Assembly: GCF_009363615.1 (NCBI RefSeq)
Contig: NZ_CP045384.1
Location: 990,501-1,054,500, forward strand
Reading direction: 5' to 3'
Source: Ruegeria sp. THAF33
Lineage (GTDB): Bacteria; Pseudomonadota; Alphaproteobacteria; Rhodobacterales; Rhodobacteraceae
Length of the DNA: 64,000 bases
A model generated the notes under the pieces. That model was not told the origin of the DNA. It searched no databases and saw only the letters and a list, made by a program, of their open reading frames with translations. The position numbers were made by a program, and so were the translations under genes. Positions 55,103-62,884 of this stretch are shown piece by piece (the stretch's first letter is position 1; every line of letters begins with the position of its first letter).

Positions 55103-55528
55103 TCAGGCGTCAACTGTTTCGTGCAATGACACACGCAACTTGCCGAAATGTTCATCCCATCCTTTGTCCAGGGCCAGGATCAGATCAAATGCTGCGACGC
55201 CTTGCGGCAATCCTTCGTGCACAAGCTCAAGACGTGTGCCGCCCAAGACCGGCTCCAATGTCCATTTGACCACGCTTACAGCGTCTCCCATCGGTTTGAC
55301 GGTGAAGGTGTGTTCAAGATATTTTGGGGGGCGGGCGACACGGACCTCTCCCCAGATCAGCAAGTCGCCGCTTGTCGTGCCGAACATCTCAAGCTTCTGA
55401 CCTTCTGCCAGTGTTCTTTCAGGTTTGTGGAACCATTCCGCCAAATGCTCAGGTTCCGTAAGATAAGCCCAAACGGTTTCCGGTTCCGCCCTGAGGAAAA
55501 TCGATTTCTTCAATACGGCATCAGTCAT
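55103..55528 (-). CDS. AHSA1/SRPBCC family protein
   Basis: 141 residues from the ATG at 55528. The SRPBCC fold is marked by LRAEPETVWAYLTEPEHLAEWF and a C-terminal helix GWDEHFGKLRVSL. Such proteins bind hydrophobic ligands. It overlaps the arsR-type gene by eight bases, the typical ArsR-AHSA1 pair in which the regulator senses a ligand linked to the partner. Ligand unknown. Confidence 0.85.
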   Translation of the reverse strand: MTDAVLKKSIFLRAEPETVWAYLTEPEHLAEWFHKPERTLAEGQKLEMFGTTSGDLLIWGEVRVARPPKYLEHTFTVKPMGDAVSVVKWTLEPVLGGTRLELVHEGLPQGVAAFDLILALDKGWDEHFGKLRVSLHETVDA

Positions 55529-55844
55529 TTTGTTTCCTTTCAATGGCTTCCTTGAGAGAGTTGAGGCGATCGTCCCAGAACTGGTCAAAATAGCTGAGCC
55601 AGTCGAGCACCGGGGCCATACCCTGTGGTTCAAGTCGATTGATGCGTTCCCGGCCGCGCGCTTCGACTGTGATCAACCCACCGTCGGACAGAATCGTCAG
55701 GTGTTTTTTGACCGCAGCGCGGGTCATGTCGAACCGGTCCGTCAACTGCCCGATCGTCATGTCCTGTGACGAGAGCAGTCGCACGATGTTCCGGCGTGTG
55801 GGATCGGCCAGCGCGCGAAACGCGTTTTGAGTTTGGTTCTCCAT
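55521..55844 (-). CDS. ArsR family transcriptional repressor
   Basis: 107 residues from the ATG at 55844. A winged helix spans about 8-85 (FRALADPTRRNIVRLLSSQDMTIGQL and MTRAAVKKHLTILSDGGLI). No metal-binding cysteines, so it belongs to the non-metal group partnered with AHSA1 proteins. A 12-bp perfect inverted repeat lies immediately upstream and is its probable operator. Confidence 0.9.
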   Translation of the reverse strand: MENQTQNAFRALADPTRRNIVRLLSSQDMTIGQLTDRFDMTRAAVKKHLTILSDGGLITVEARGRERINRLEPQGMAPVLDWLSYFDQFWDDRLNSLKEAIERKQND

Positions 55845-55861
55845 AAGCAACCCCAGAAATA

Positions 55862-55901
55862 GTACCTTTTGGTGTCATATTATTGCAATACCAAAAGGTA
55901 C
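55862..55901. promoter_or_regulatory. ArsR operator: perfect 12-bp inverted repeat
   Basis: GTACCTTTTGGT (55862-55873) and ACCAAAAGGTAC (55890-55901) are exact reverse complements separated by 16 bases, just upstream of the arsR start. This size and symmetry suit an ArsR dimer or two dimers. It also lies within 60 bases of the mmcB start. Confidence 0.75.
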
Positions 55902-55931
55902 CATGTCAAGACGCAAAGGCACTTTACTTTT

Positions 55932-55946
55932 GTTCGCTAATTGTTC
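55932..55946 (+). promoter_or_regulatory. LexA (SOS) box, GTTC-N7-GTTC
   Basis: GTTC-GCTAATT-GTTC matches exactly the direct-repeat LexA site of Alphaproteobacteria, 12 bases before the mmcB start codon. MmcB is an SOS gene in Caulobacter, so site and gene agree. Confidence 0.85.
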
Positions 55947-55958
55947 ACATTTTCAGCT

Positions 55959-56390
55959 ATGACTTTGGATCTGCAACCAGGACAGAGACTGGCACGTGGC
56001 GTCGCGCGGCATCTTGCGGCGCATGGCTTTGTTTCCGTGGAGGAATTCGTACCTGCGCGCGGGTTGCGCGTTGACGTGATGGGGCTGGGGCCAAAGGGTG
56101 AGTTATGGGTGATTGAGTGCAAATCCAGCCGTGCCGATTATCAGTCGGATTCGAAATGGCAGGGCTATTTGGAATGGTGTGACCGATTCTTTTGGGCCGT
56201 CGACACGGAATTCCCGACCGATCTGTTGCCTGATGAAACAGGCCTGATCATCGCCGATGCCTATGATGCGGAAATCGTGCGCATGGCGCCCGAGGACAAA
56301 ATCGCACCGGCGCGGCGCAAGAAGATGATCCAGAAATTTGCAACGGATGCCGCGCGCCGTTTACACGCGCTTCGGGATCCCAGGCTGTAA
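55959..56390 (+). CDS. mmcB: MmcB family DNA repair protein
   Basis: 143 residues from the ATG at 55959. A PD-(D/E)xK nuclease-like core is visible: D39 in GLRVDVMG, then E53 and K55 in VIECKSS, followed by ADYQSDSKWQGYLEWCD. MmcB is a LexA-controlled repair factor important for resistance to mitomycin C in Caulobacter. A LexA box sits directly upstream. Confidence 0.88.
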   Translation: MTLDLQPGQRLARGVARHLAAHGFVSVEEFVPARGLRVDVMGLGPKGELWVIECKSSRADYQSDSKWQGYLEWCDRFFWAVDTEFPTDLLPDETGLIIADAYDAEIVRMAPEDKIAPARRKKMIQKFATDAARRLHALRDPRL

Positions 56391-56392
56391 GG

Positions 56393-56581
56393 TCAACCTT
56401 TGACGGCAAGGGCGGCTTGTACCGCAGCACGAATTTCGTCGGCGATTTCTTCTGCTTCTTCCGGGTCAAAATCCATCGGTATTTCGATGCCGTCAGCTTC
56501 GATGAACAGGCGGACCATACCCTGATCGGTCGGACCGATTTGCAGGTTTGCCTGAATGTCGCGTTCGGTATTGATGCCCAT
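56393..56581 (-). CDS. DUF6324-like small acidic protein
   Basis: 62 residues with a good ribosome site (GGAGG). The sequence IQANLQIGPTDQGMVRLFIEAD followed by a helix EEAEEIADEIRAAVQAAL is a recognisable small Rhodobacterales family. It is acidic, cytoplasmic and of unknown function, convergent with mmcB at two bases distance. Confidence 0.7.
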   Translation of the reverse strand: MGINTERDIQANLQIGPTDQGMVRLFIEADGIEIPMDFDPEEAEEIADEIRAAVQAALAVKG

Positions 56582-56658
56582 CTGTGCCTCCGAGACTGAG
56601 CGTTCCTGCTAGCGCGCACGGGGTTGAGAATCAAGTCACCTTTGCGGTCAGATGAGAT

Positions 56659-57141
56659 ATGGAAGACGCCGTTCTCAGACCCTTTCACCCCGATGACGCC
56701 GCGTGGCTGGTTGAACAGCACGGTCTGCTTTATGCGCGCGACGAAGGGTTTGATGACAGCTTTGCGCCCCTGGTGGCCAGCATCCTTGACGACTTCATGG
56801 CCAACAGTGACCCCGAGCTTGAAAGAGGCTGGATCGCCGAGCAGGACGGGCAGCGTCTGGGCAGTATTTTCTGCGTTGCTGTTGACCGGAATACCGCCAA
56901 GTTGCGGCTGTTTCTGCTTGTCCCGAAAGCACGAGGGCTGGGGCTGGGAAAGCGCCTGTTGCAAGCATGCACTGCCTTCGCACGCGGGGCAGGATACAAA
57001 GAAATGGTTCTGTGGACGCACGAAAGCCATACCGCCGCCTGCGCACTTTACAAGGCGTCCGGCTGGGAATTGACAGATAGCAAAGCGGTGCATTCCTTCG
57101 GTGTCGATCTTGTCGAACAAAGCTGGAAATTTCGGCTTTAA
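56659..57141 (+). CDS. GNAT family N-acetyltransferase
   Basis: 160 residues. The acetyl-CoA motif is KLRLFLLVPKARGLGLGKRLL (shown in two parts: LRLFLLVPKAR and GLGLGKRLL), followed by CTAFARGAGYKEMVLWT and ALYKASGWEL. Substrate unknown; it lies alone before tRNA-His. Confidence 0.88.
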   Translation: MEDAVLRPFHPDDAAWLVEQHGLLYARDEGFDDSFAPLVASILDDFMANSDPELERGWIAEQDGQRLGSIFCVAVDRNTAKLRLFLLVPKARGLGLGKRLLQACTAFARGAGYKEMVLWTHESHTAACALYKASGWELTDSKAVHSFGVDLVEQSWKFRL

Positions 57142-57188
57142 TGCTCTTGCATTCCGCGGGCGTGTTCGGTACATCGCCCCTCACGAGT

Positions 57189-57265
57189 GCCGCCTTAGCT
57201 CAGTTGGTTAGAGCGCTGGATTGTGGATCCAGAGGTCCCCTGTTCAAGCCAGGGAGGCGGTACCA
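57189..57265 (+). tRNA. tRNA-His (GUG)
   Basis: A 77-base cloverleaf with encoded CCA. The anticodon stem is CTGGA/TCCAG and the loop TTGTGGA gives anticodon GTG. The acceptor stem pairs G1 with U72 and the discriminator is A73; the base before G1 is T, so there is no encoded G-1. This is the unusual alphaproteobacterial form. Confidence 0.95.
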
Positions 57266-57359
57266 CTTCTCCCCTTTTGAATGTGCTGAAAAACGTGCGG
57301 GCGCGCGGTGATTGGCGTTGATTTGATTTGGTGTCCAGACGTGACTGGCGCGCCGAAAC

Positions 57360-58166
57360 TCAGCGCGCCAGGTTCAGTTTGAACCGCATCTTGGCCCGTT
57401 TTGCGACCGGCAGGTGCCGGTTCAGGCGTTTATTGATCAGGCCAAAGCCCCCGACAATCACCAGCGTCAGCAGGATGAAATAGAACGCCAGTATCGGGTA
57501 TGGGATGAACGGGTTGAACGTCTTGTCCGCAAAGTAACTGGCGTAATACAGGGCGTCTCCGCGTTGCTGCCATGCCGGAAAGGCTGAAAAGAAGACCAGC
57601 GTTGTTGCGTGGAAAAGAAAGATTGCTTCGTTTGTGTAGGCAGGCCAGGCAAGACGCAACATGGTGGGCCAGACGATCCGGCGAAAACGGGCCCAGCCTG
57701 ACATGCCATAGGCATCTGCGGCTTCGATATCGCCCTTGGGAATGGACCTTAGCGCTCCGTAAAAGATCTCGCCTGAATAGGCGGCAGTGTTGAGGAACAG
57801 CACGATCAGCGCCCCCAGCCAGGCCGAGGTGAAGGCGTCGAACATCGGGTTGGATTTCTTCAGCGACAGGAACAGGAAATAGGCGAAGAAAAACTGGATA
57901 AACAAGGGCGAGCCGCGAAACAGGAAAATGAACCATTCCGAAGGCTTGCGAAGCCATTTGTTTGCTGACGCCTTGCCGACGGCCAGGGCCGTGGCCAGAA
58001 AGAATCCGGTCGCCAGCGCCATGATCCCGAAATAGACATTCCAGATCATCCCCGACCCGATCAGCGTGAACTGTTCGCACAGGGTGAAGTCACTTTTGGG
58101 CAGTAGCCGCTCGCCGATACCCAGGGACCGCAGGCCGTAATCTTGAATCGTCTGCAAGCAGCTCAT
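57360..58166 (-). CDS. Polar amino-acid ABC transporter permease (second)
   Basis: 268 residues, HisM/ArtM type, with about five membrane helices and the EAA loop EAADAYGMSGWARFRRIVWP. It forms the channel with the upstream permease, whose stop it overlaps (ATGA, 58163-58166). Last gene of the operon. Confidence 0.88.
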   Translation of the reverse strand: MSCLQTIQDYGLRSLGIGERLLPKSDFTLCEQFTLIGSGMIWNVYFGIMALATGFFLATALAVGKASANKWLRKPSEWFIFLFRGSPLFIQFFFAYFLFLSLKKSNPMFDAFTSAWLGALIVLFLNTAAYSGEIFYGALRSIPKGDIEAADAYGMSGWARFRRIVWPTMLRLAWPAYTNEAIFLFHATTLVFFSAFPAWQQRGDALYYASYFADKTFNPFIPYPILAFYFILLTLVIVGGFGLINKRLNRHLPVAKRAKMRFKLNLAR

Positions 58167-59050
58167 GCCGTGGTCTCCTTGCGCAGAAGCTCGCCGCCGG
58201 ACGTGGCCTGCCCGTGGGACAGTTTCCGCATCAGCTTTTCAAGCCCAAGTTCAGATACGCGCGTCATGCCGAGGTAGAAGATAAGCAGGAACAGGAAGTA
58301 CCACATGCGCCAGTCGCCATGCGGATACTGGGTGAACTTGGACGTCTTGGTGCCGCCAAGTTCGCGGGCCCAATAGACGATGTCTTCGATCCCCAACAGG
58401 AACAGCAGCGGAGTGGCCTTGATGAGAACCATCCAAAGATTCGACAGGCCGGGCAGGGCATAGACCCACATCTGCGGCACAAGGATGCGCCAGAAGGTCT
58501 GACGACGGGACATGCCATATGCTTCGGCGGTTTCAAGCTGCGCGTGGGGCACGGCGCGCATTCCACCAAACAAAACGTTTGCCGCAAACGCCCCGAAAAC
58601 AATTGAGAAGGTAACGACGGCCAGGAAAAAGCCGTAGGTTTCATGCACCCATTCCGGTGCGGTCCCCAATGGCAGCTTGGCCGCCTGACAGACGATAAAG
58701 TCATTTCCCTGCCGGATCGGGTCGGTCCATTCGGGGCACAATATCTTGTGCCGCGTCCATTCGAATGCCTGATCCAAGGCTATCACGAAAAACAGGAAGA
58801 AAGCGATGTCCGGAACACCACGCACGATGGCAATATACCCTTTGCCCAGCCAGCTCAGCGGCGGGAAATGTGATCGGGCGGCCATTGCGCCAACAAAACC
58901 AAACGCCAATGCGACCGGCGCGGTCACCGCCAGCAATCCCAACACCTTGAGGAACGACAGGTAGAAGGACCAGTGCACGCCGTTGGTCAGGTAGCAGGAG
59001 AACCAGCGGAACGTTCCAAGCGTGTCAGGGTCAGCGCAATAGGAAAACAT
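58163..59050 (-). CDS. Polar amino-acid ABC transporter permease (first)
   Basis: 295 residues from the ATG at 59050; a GTG at 59086 is a weaker start. HisQ-like with five or so helices and the EAA loop ETAEAYGMSRRQTFWRILVP. A loop of about 40 residues with three cysteines (KILCPEW, FIVCQAA) separates two helices, longer than in enteric homologues. It follows the binding-protein gene and a strong hairpin. Confidence 0.85.
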   Translation of the reverse strand: MFSYCADPDTLGTFRWFSCYLTNGVHWSFYLSFLKVLGLLAVTAPVALAFGFVGAMAARSHFPPLSWLGKGYIAIVRGVPDIAFFLFFVIALDQAFEWTRHKILCPEWTDPIRQGNDFIVCQAAKLPLGTAPEWVHETYGFFLAVVTFSIVFGAFAANVLFGGMRAVPHAQLETAEAYGMSRRQTFWRILVPQMWVYALPGLSNLWMVLIKATPLLFLLGIEDIVYWARELGGTKTSKFTQYPHGDWRMWYFLFLLIFYLGMTRVSELGLEKLMRKLSHGQATSGGELLRKETTA

Positions 59051-59093
59051 GAAGCGTCTTTCGAACGTCGTACCCGGTTGTTCCACCGGGCAG

Positions 59094-59120
59094 GGTTCGG
59101 CGCGAGGGACGCGCCGAACC
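59094..59120 (-). terminator. Hairpin between amino-acid binding protein and permease genes
   Basis: GGTTCGGCGCG and CGCGCCGAACC form a perfect 11-bp stem with a 5-base loop, 12 bases after the binding-protein stop. No T-run follows on the minus strand. It matches the hairpins after xylF and glpV in place and form. Confidence 0.6.
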
Positions 59121-59132
59121 GCTTGATACGGA

Positions 59133-59882
59133 TTAGTTTGTAACGACCGAACCGTCAGCGTTGTAGGTCGGAACGCCTTCGCCGAACCACTTGATGATCA
59201 GTTCGTTCAACGAACCATCCGCTTTCATCGAGGTGATCGCCTCGTCGAACTTTCCGCGCAGTTCGCCATCCGATTCACGGATGCCCAGCCCGATGCCACC
59301 GCCCAGCGGAACGTCATCACCCACGAAGACCAGCTCTCCGGCGGACTCCTCGACGATCGGCACCAGGAAGTCCTTGTCGGCAAACACGGCATCGGCTTCA
59401 CCGTTGCGGACGGCTGCGATGGTTTCTTCCGGAGTTGCAAACTCGACCAGAGTCGCGCCCGACTCGGCTACGTGGCCTGCCTGAATGGTGGCGGTCTGTG
59501 CGGCAACGACGCCGGTGGTAACATCAACATCCTCAGACGCACCGACATAGGCCGAAGCCGCAGGCGGGAAGTAGTTCTGGGTGAAGTCGATGACTTCGTC
59601 ACGTTCGTCGGTGATCGACATGCCCGCGATGATGGTGTCGTAGTTGCCCGAGACCAGGTTCGGAATGATCGAATCCCAGTCGTTCTTGACCCATTCACAT
59701 TCCAGGTTTGCACGCTTGCACAGTTCGTCGCCGACTTCACGCTCAAAGCCGTCGATTTCGCCCGCATCATTGATGAAGTTGTACGGAGGGTAGGCGCCCT
59801 CGGTTCCCATGCGGACCGTGTCGGCCATGGCGATACCGGCGGTCAGCGCCAGTGCGGCAGTGGACAGAATCAGATTTTTCAT
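59133..59882 (-). CDS. Polar amino-acid ABC transporter substrate-binding protein
   Basis: 249 residues with a signal peptide (cleavage after residue 20, GIAMA). The family 3 pattern is clear: VRMGTEGAYPPYNFINDAGEIDGFEREVG and NDWDSIIPNLVSGNYDTIIAGMSIT in separate blocks, closest to the lysine/arginine/ornithine/histidine group. The acidic pocket residues suit a basic amino acid, but the ligand is inferred. Confidence 0.88.
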   Translation of the reverse strand: MKNLILSTAALALTAGIAMADTVRMGTEGAYPPYNFINDAGEIDGFEREVGDELCKRANLECEWVKNDWDSIIPNLVSGNYDTIIAGMSITDERDEVIDFTQNYFPPAASAYVGASEDVDVTTGVVAAQTATIQAGHVAESGATLVEFATPEETIAAVRNGEADAVFADKDFLVPIVEESAGELVFVGDDVPLGGGIGLGIRESDGELRGKFDEAITSMKADGSLNELIIKWFGEGVPTYNADGSVVTN

Positions 59883-59915
59883 TGGTTGCTCCCCAGTTTG
59901 GTTCTGTTTTTGAAG

Positions 59916-60692
59916 TTAAGCCGCCTGAGTGGCGGAGAGAAAACCCCGAAGCCGTTCGGATTCAGGAGATGTGAAGATATCTTCGGGCGTGCCTTCTTCC
60001 TCGATCAGGCCCTGGTGCAAGAACACCACGTGGCTTGAAATGTCGGCGGCCATTTTCATGTCATGCGTCACGATGATCATGGTACGCCCTTCGGCGGCCA
60101 AGTCTTTGATCACCTTGATCACTTCCTGTTCCAGTTCAGGGTCCAAAGCCGAAGTCGGTTCATCAAACAGCAGGGCTTCGGGTTCCATGCACAGGCCGCG
60201 GGCAATGGCGGCGCGCTGTTGCTGCCCGCCGGACAATTGCGCCGGATAGGCGTCGCATTTGTCGCCGATGCCAACCTTGTCCAGATACTTGCGCGCGCTT
60301 TCTTCCACCTCGGCCCTGTCGCGCCCCAGAACGGTCACGGGGGCTTCCATCACATTTTGCAGGATGGTCATATGCGCCCAAAGATTGAACTGTTGAAACA
60401 CCATCGACAGGTTGGTTCGTATGCGCAGAACCTGTTTGGAGTCGGCGGGGCGGCGCCCGTGGCTTTCCCCGGACCATTTGACAGGCTCACCCTTGAAAAG
60501 GATTTCTCCCTGCTGGCTGTCTTCCAGAAGATTGCAGCATCGCAGAAGCGTCGATTTGCCGGACCCGGACGACCCAATCAGTGATACCACGTCACCGCGA
60601 TGTGCCGTGATATCGACCCCCTTCAACACTTCAAGATTTCCGAAGCTTTTGTGAAGGTCTTTGATTTCGATGACGGGTGCAGTTTCTGTCAC
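59916..60692 (-). CDS. Polar amino-acid ABC transporter ATP-binding protein
   Basis: 258 residues from the GTG at 60692 (MTETAPVIEIKDLHKSFG); a longer frame to 60761 is unlikely. Walker A GSSGSGKS, Q-loop VFQQFNLWAHMT, signature LSGGQQQR, Walker B LLFDEPTSAL and H-loop VTHDM are intact. HisP/GlnQ type. It is the first gene of ATPase, binding protein, permease, permease. Confidence 0.9.
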   Translation of the reverse strand: MTETAPVIEIKDLHKSFGNLEVLKGVDITAHRGDVVSLIGSSGSGKSTLLRCCNLLEDSQQGEILFKGEPVKWSGESHGRRPADSKQVLRIRTNLSMVFQQFNLWAHMTILQNVMEAPVTVLGRDRAEVEESARKYLDKVGIGDKCDAYPAQLSGGQQQRAAIARGLCMEPEALLFDEPTSALDPELEQEVIKVIKDLAAEGRTMIIVTHDMKMAADISSHVVFLHQGLIEEEGTPEDIFTSPESERLRGFLSATQAA

Positions 60693-60801
60693 GGGCAGTC
60701 CAGTGGTTGGTGGTGTTGGTCCGGTACTAGGACCGAAAAAAAAGGTCAATGCAATGTGCAAATGACAGAATCAAGCGGAGAAACACCCAAATTGGCCAAA
60801 A

Positions 60802-61569
60802 TCAGTCGACAAATTGGGCAGTCGTTGATCCGCCATCTTTGGGGGGCGCCGGAGTGGGGACAGCCAAGTAGTGCGCCGCGGGAATATCGATCAACCCGCG
60901 AATATGCAGCAATCGTTGATCGTCGTCGCAAAGCTGGTCAATCGCGGCCCGAACAGCGCCTGCAATGACCTGCGGATCCCGACCCATCGACGTGATGTAG
61001 GGAAGGGTCGGAGTCGGAGTCGTTCTTGCCAGTTCGCGCAGTTTGGTCCCCAAATTGCTATGTTGTTGCAGCATCAGCCACGTCAGCATGTCCAACGCGG
61101 CAAAATCCGCTTTGCCATCTGCGACGGCTTGGGCAGACAGCGCATGCCCGCCGGTTTTCAACAGTCCGGCGGGGTGCAGGTTTGCCTGGGTCATATGTGT
61201 GATCGGGGCCGCCCAGCCGGATTGGGACAAGCCCTCATTATACGCGAACACGCCTGTGCTCAGCCCCGCCAGATCCCGGTCGTCGTCATTCCGAGACACA
61301 AAGACCGAGCAATAGTATCCGGGGGGACATCCGGGCAGGCCATAGTCCGGGGTGCCAACCAGTTGCACGTGACCATGCAATCGGGTTCGAAACGGCATGC
61401 CACAGGTTTGTGCCAGAATCAGTTTTGGGTCCCGCCAGACCGTCCACACGTCTTTGTCTCGGGTAAGGTGTTCCGGGCCTGATCCAAGTTGGGCGCGAAT
61501 CAGGTTCCAGAACCTGTCATTGGCGGCTTGCAGGGCAGGCATGTCATACATGCCCAGCATGGCAATCAC
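60802..61569 (-). CDS. PhnD-like phosphonate-type binding-protein fold, cytoplasmic form
   Basis: 255 residues of the PhnD/phosphate-phosphonate binding fold (MLGMYDMPALQAANDRFWN, FAALDMLTWLML). It has no signal peptide or lipobox, unlike transporter-bound PhnD, and no permease or ATPase of that class is adjacent. The start overlaps the TerB-like stop (61566-61569). It may be a cytoplasmic sensor or enzyme; function unknown. Confidence 0.75.
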   Translation of the reverse strand: MIAMLGMYDMPALQAANDRFWNLIRAQLGSGPEHLTRDKDVWTVWRDPKLILAQTCGMPFRTRLHGHVQLVGTPDYGLPGCPPGYYCSVFVSRNDDDRDLAGLSTGVFAYNEGLSQSGWAAPITHMTQANLHPAGLLKTGGHALSAQAVADGKADFAALDMLTWLMLQQHSNLGTKLRELARTTPTPTLPYITSMGRDPQVIAGAVRAAIDQLCDDDQRLLHIRGLIDIPAAHYLAVPTPAPPKDGGSTTAQFVD

Positions 61570-62003
61570 GATTTTGCAGCCTTTTGCCGTGCCAAAGCGG
61601 AATCCACGTCACTTACGCCTAGAAGACTGACCACCAGACGCAGCAGCGAATCTTCCTCGCTTGTGCGGTGCCCATCGGCCAACGCCACGGACCACAGTGC
61701 CTGAACGACCGCAAGCCGATCTTCATAGGCAACCGCCTCTTTGATGGCTCGGGTAAAGCGGACGGTGTCCGGGGCCTCGGCCTCAAGATCTTCTGCGCGG
61801 GCACGCAGGGCGGCGCATTCGAACGGGGAAAGGCCATAGCGTTGCGCCGAAATTCGGTCGATACGGGCCATTTCGGTATCGGAATAGTCATTGTCGGACC
61901 GTGCCAGACGCACCAGCAGGGCCGTCAGGGCCAGGCGGGCGTCATCGTCGACAAGAGGATCGGGCTGAGGCTGCGTGAGCCTGGAAAGAAATTCACTGAA
62001 CAT
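61566..62003 (-). CDS. TerB family protein (first of two in tandem on the map)
   Basis: 145 residues, all helical, of the TerB/tellurite-resistance fold (ALTALLVRLARSDNDYSDTEMARIDRI and VVQALWSVALADGHRTSEEDSLLRLV in two blocks). TerB-type proteins bind metal through acidic residues at helix ends. It is coupled to the PhnD-like gene and preceded by a related TerB gene 20 bases upstream. No other ter genes are nearby. Confidence 0.8.
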   Translation of the reverse strand: MFSEFLSRLTQPQPDPLVDDDARLALTALLVRLARSDNDYSDTEMARIDRISAQRYGLSPFECAALRARAEDLEAEAPDTVRFTRAIKEAVAYEDRLAVVQALWSVALADGHRTSEEDSLLRLVVSLLGVSDVDSALARQKAAKS

Positions 62004-62023
62004 GCGTTAGATATAGCGAGCGA

Positions 62024-62473
62024 CTAACTCACATCCAAGCGGCTTTGAACGCGTTCACGCGCAGCCTTGCTGTCGTTAAAGCTCAACCCCATGGCAACGC
62101 GGGCTTCCTCGACGATTTTCACCTCGCCTTCGTCGGTGTTTCCATCTGCCAGAACAACTTCCCACAGCGCATCCAGAGCGGCCAGGCGTTCCTTCAGATC
62201 CGTGGTCTCACGGATCAGCTTGCCGAAGGTATCGGTATCCGGCGCTGCCGCGTGAAGCTTTTCGCATGTGGCGCGCACCTTGGCTGCTTCGATCGCGTTG
62301 TGCTGGTAAAGACGGGCCAGGATTTTGTCGATCAGGCGGATCTCTTCCAGCTTGTAGTCCCGATCAGCCTGCGCCACGCGCACCATGAGCGCACCCAGAG
62401 CAAGTTCGGCATCCGGGTCCGGAAGATGTTCATGCTGGGGCGGTCTGAGCGCCTGAAGGAACTTTTTCAACAT
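62024..62473 (-). CDS. TerB family protein (paralogue)
   Basis: 149 residues, clearly paralogous to the neighbour: FLQALRPPQHEHLPDPDAELALGAL, ALMVRVAQADRDYKLEEIRLID and ALDALWEVVLADGNTDEGEVKIVEEA (in separate blocks) line up with it. First gene of the terB-terB-phnD-like operon. Function unknown; the name does not show tellurite resistance. Confidence 0.8.
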   Translation of the reverse strand: MLKKFLQALRPPQHEHLPDPDAELALGALMVRVAQADRDYKLEEIRLIDKILARLYQHNAIEAAKVRATCEKLHAAAPDTDTFGKLIRETTDLKERLAALDALWEVVLADGNTDEGEVKIVEEARVAMGLSFNDSKAARERVQSRLDVS

Positions 62474-62515
62474 GGCAAAAGATTATTCCATATTTTGTGG
62501 TGCGCCAAGCTTAGT

Positions 62516-62806
62516 CTACCCGTCATAGCCCTGAATGATCACAAGATCGCCCATCGATACCGGGGCGCGCAGTGCTTTGGCTTTCTGGTATGCTTCGCTT
62601 TCGTAACAGGCAAGCGCATCCTCATAGCTGGGAAATTCGATCACGACGGTCCGGGCGCGCGCTGCGCCTTCCTTAACTTCGCGCTTTCCTCCGCGCGTCA
62701 GAAAGCGCGCACCATAAGCTGCAAAGGGTTCCGCATTTGCAGCAATGTAGGTCTTGTACGTGTCCATGTCGTCCACATCGACATGTGCAACCCAATAGCC
62801 TTTCAT
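62516..62806 (-). CDS. DUF1330 family protein
   Basis: 96 residues of the dimeric ferredoxin-like DUF1330 fold (GYWVAHVDVDDMDTYKTYI, VVIEFPSYEDALACYES). Function unknown. It lies between the TerB operon and the ICL/PEPM family gene. Confidence 0.85.
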   Translation of the reverse strand: MKGYWVAHVDVDDMDTYKTYIAANAEPFAAYGARFLTRGGKREVKEGAARARTVVIEFPSYEDALACYESEAYQKAKALRAPVSMGDLVIIQGYDG

Positions 62807-62884
62807 CAGGCTTGCCTCCTGTTCAGTTTCAAAAGCAGGGTGGTGAGAAGTGGCGGCAATTGCAATCCCACAACTTCAGGGTGA

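Noticed and set aside
61566..62473. Tellurite resistance operon
   Set aside because: Only TerB-fold proteins are present; TerA, TerC, TerD and TerZ partners are absent, so resistance cannot be inferred.
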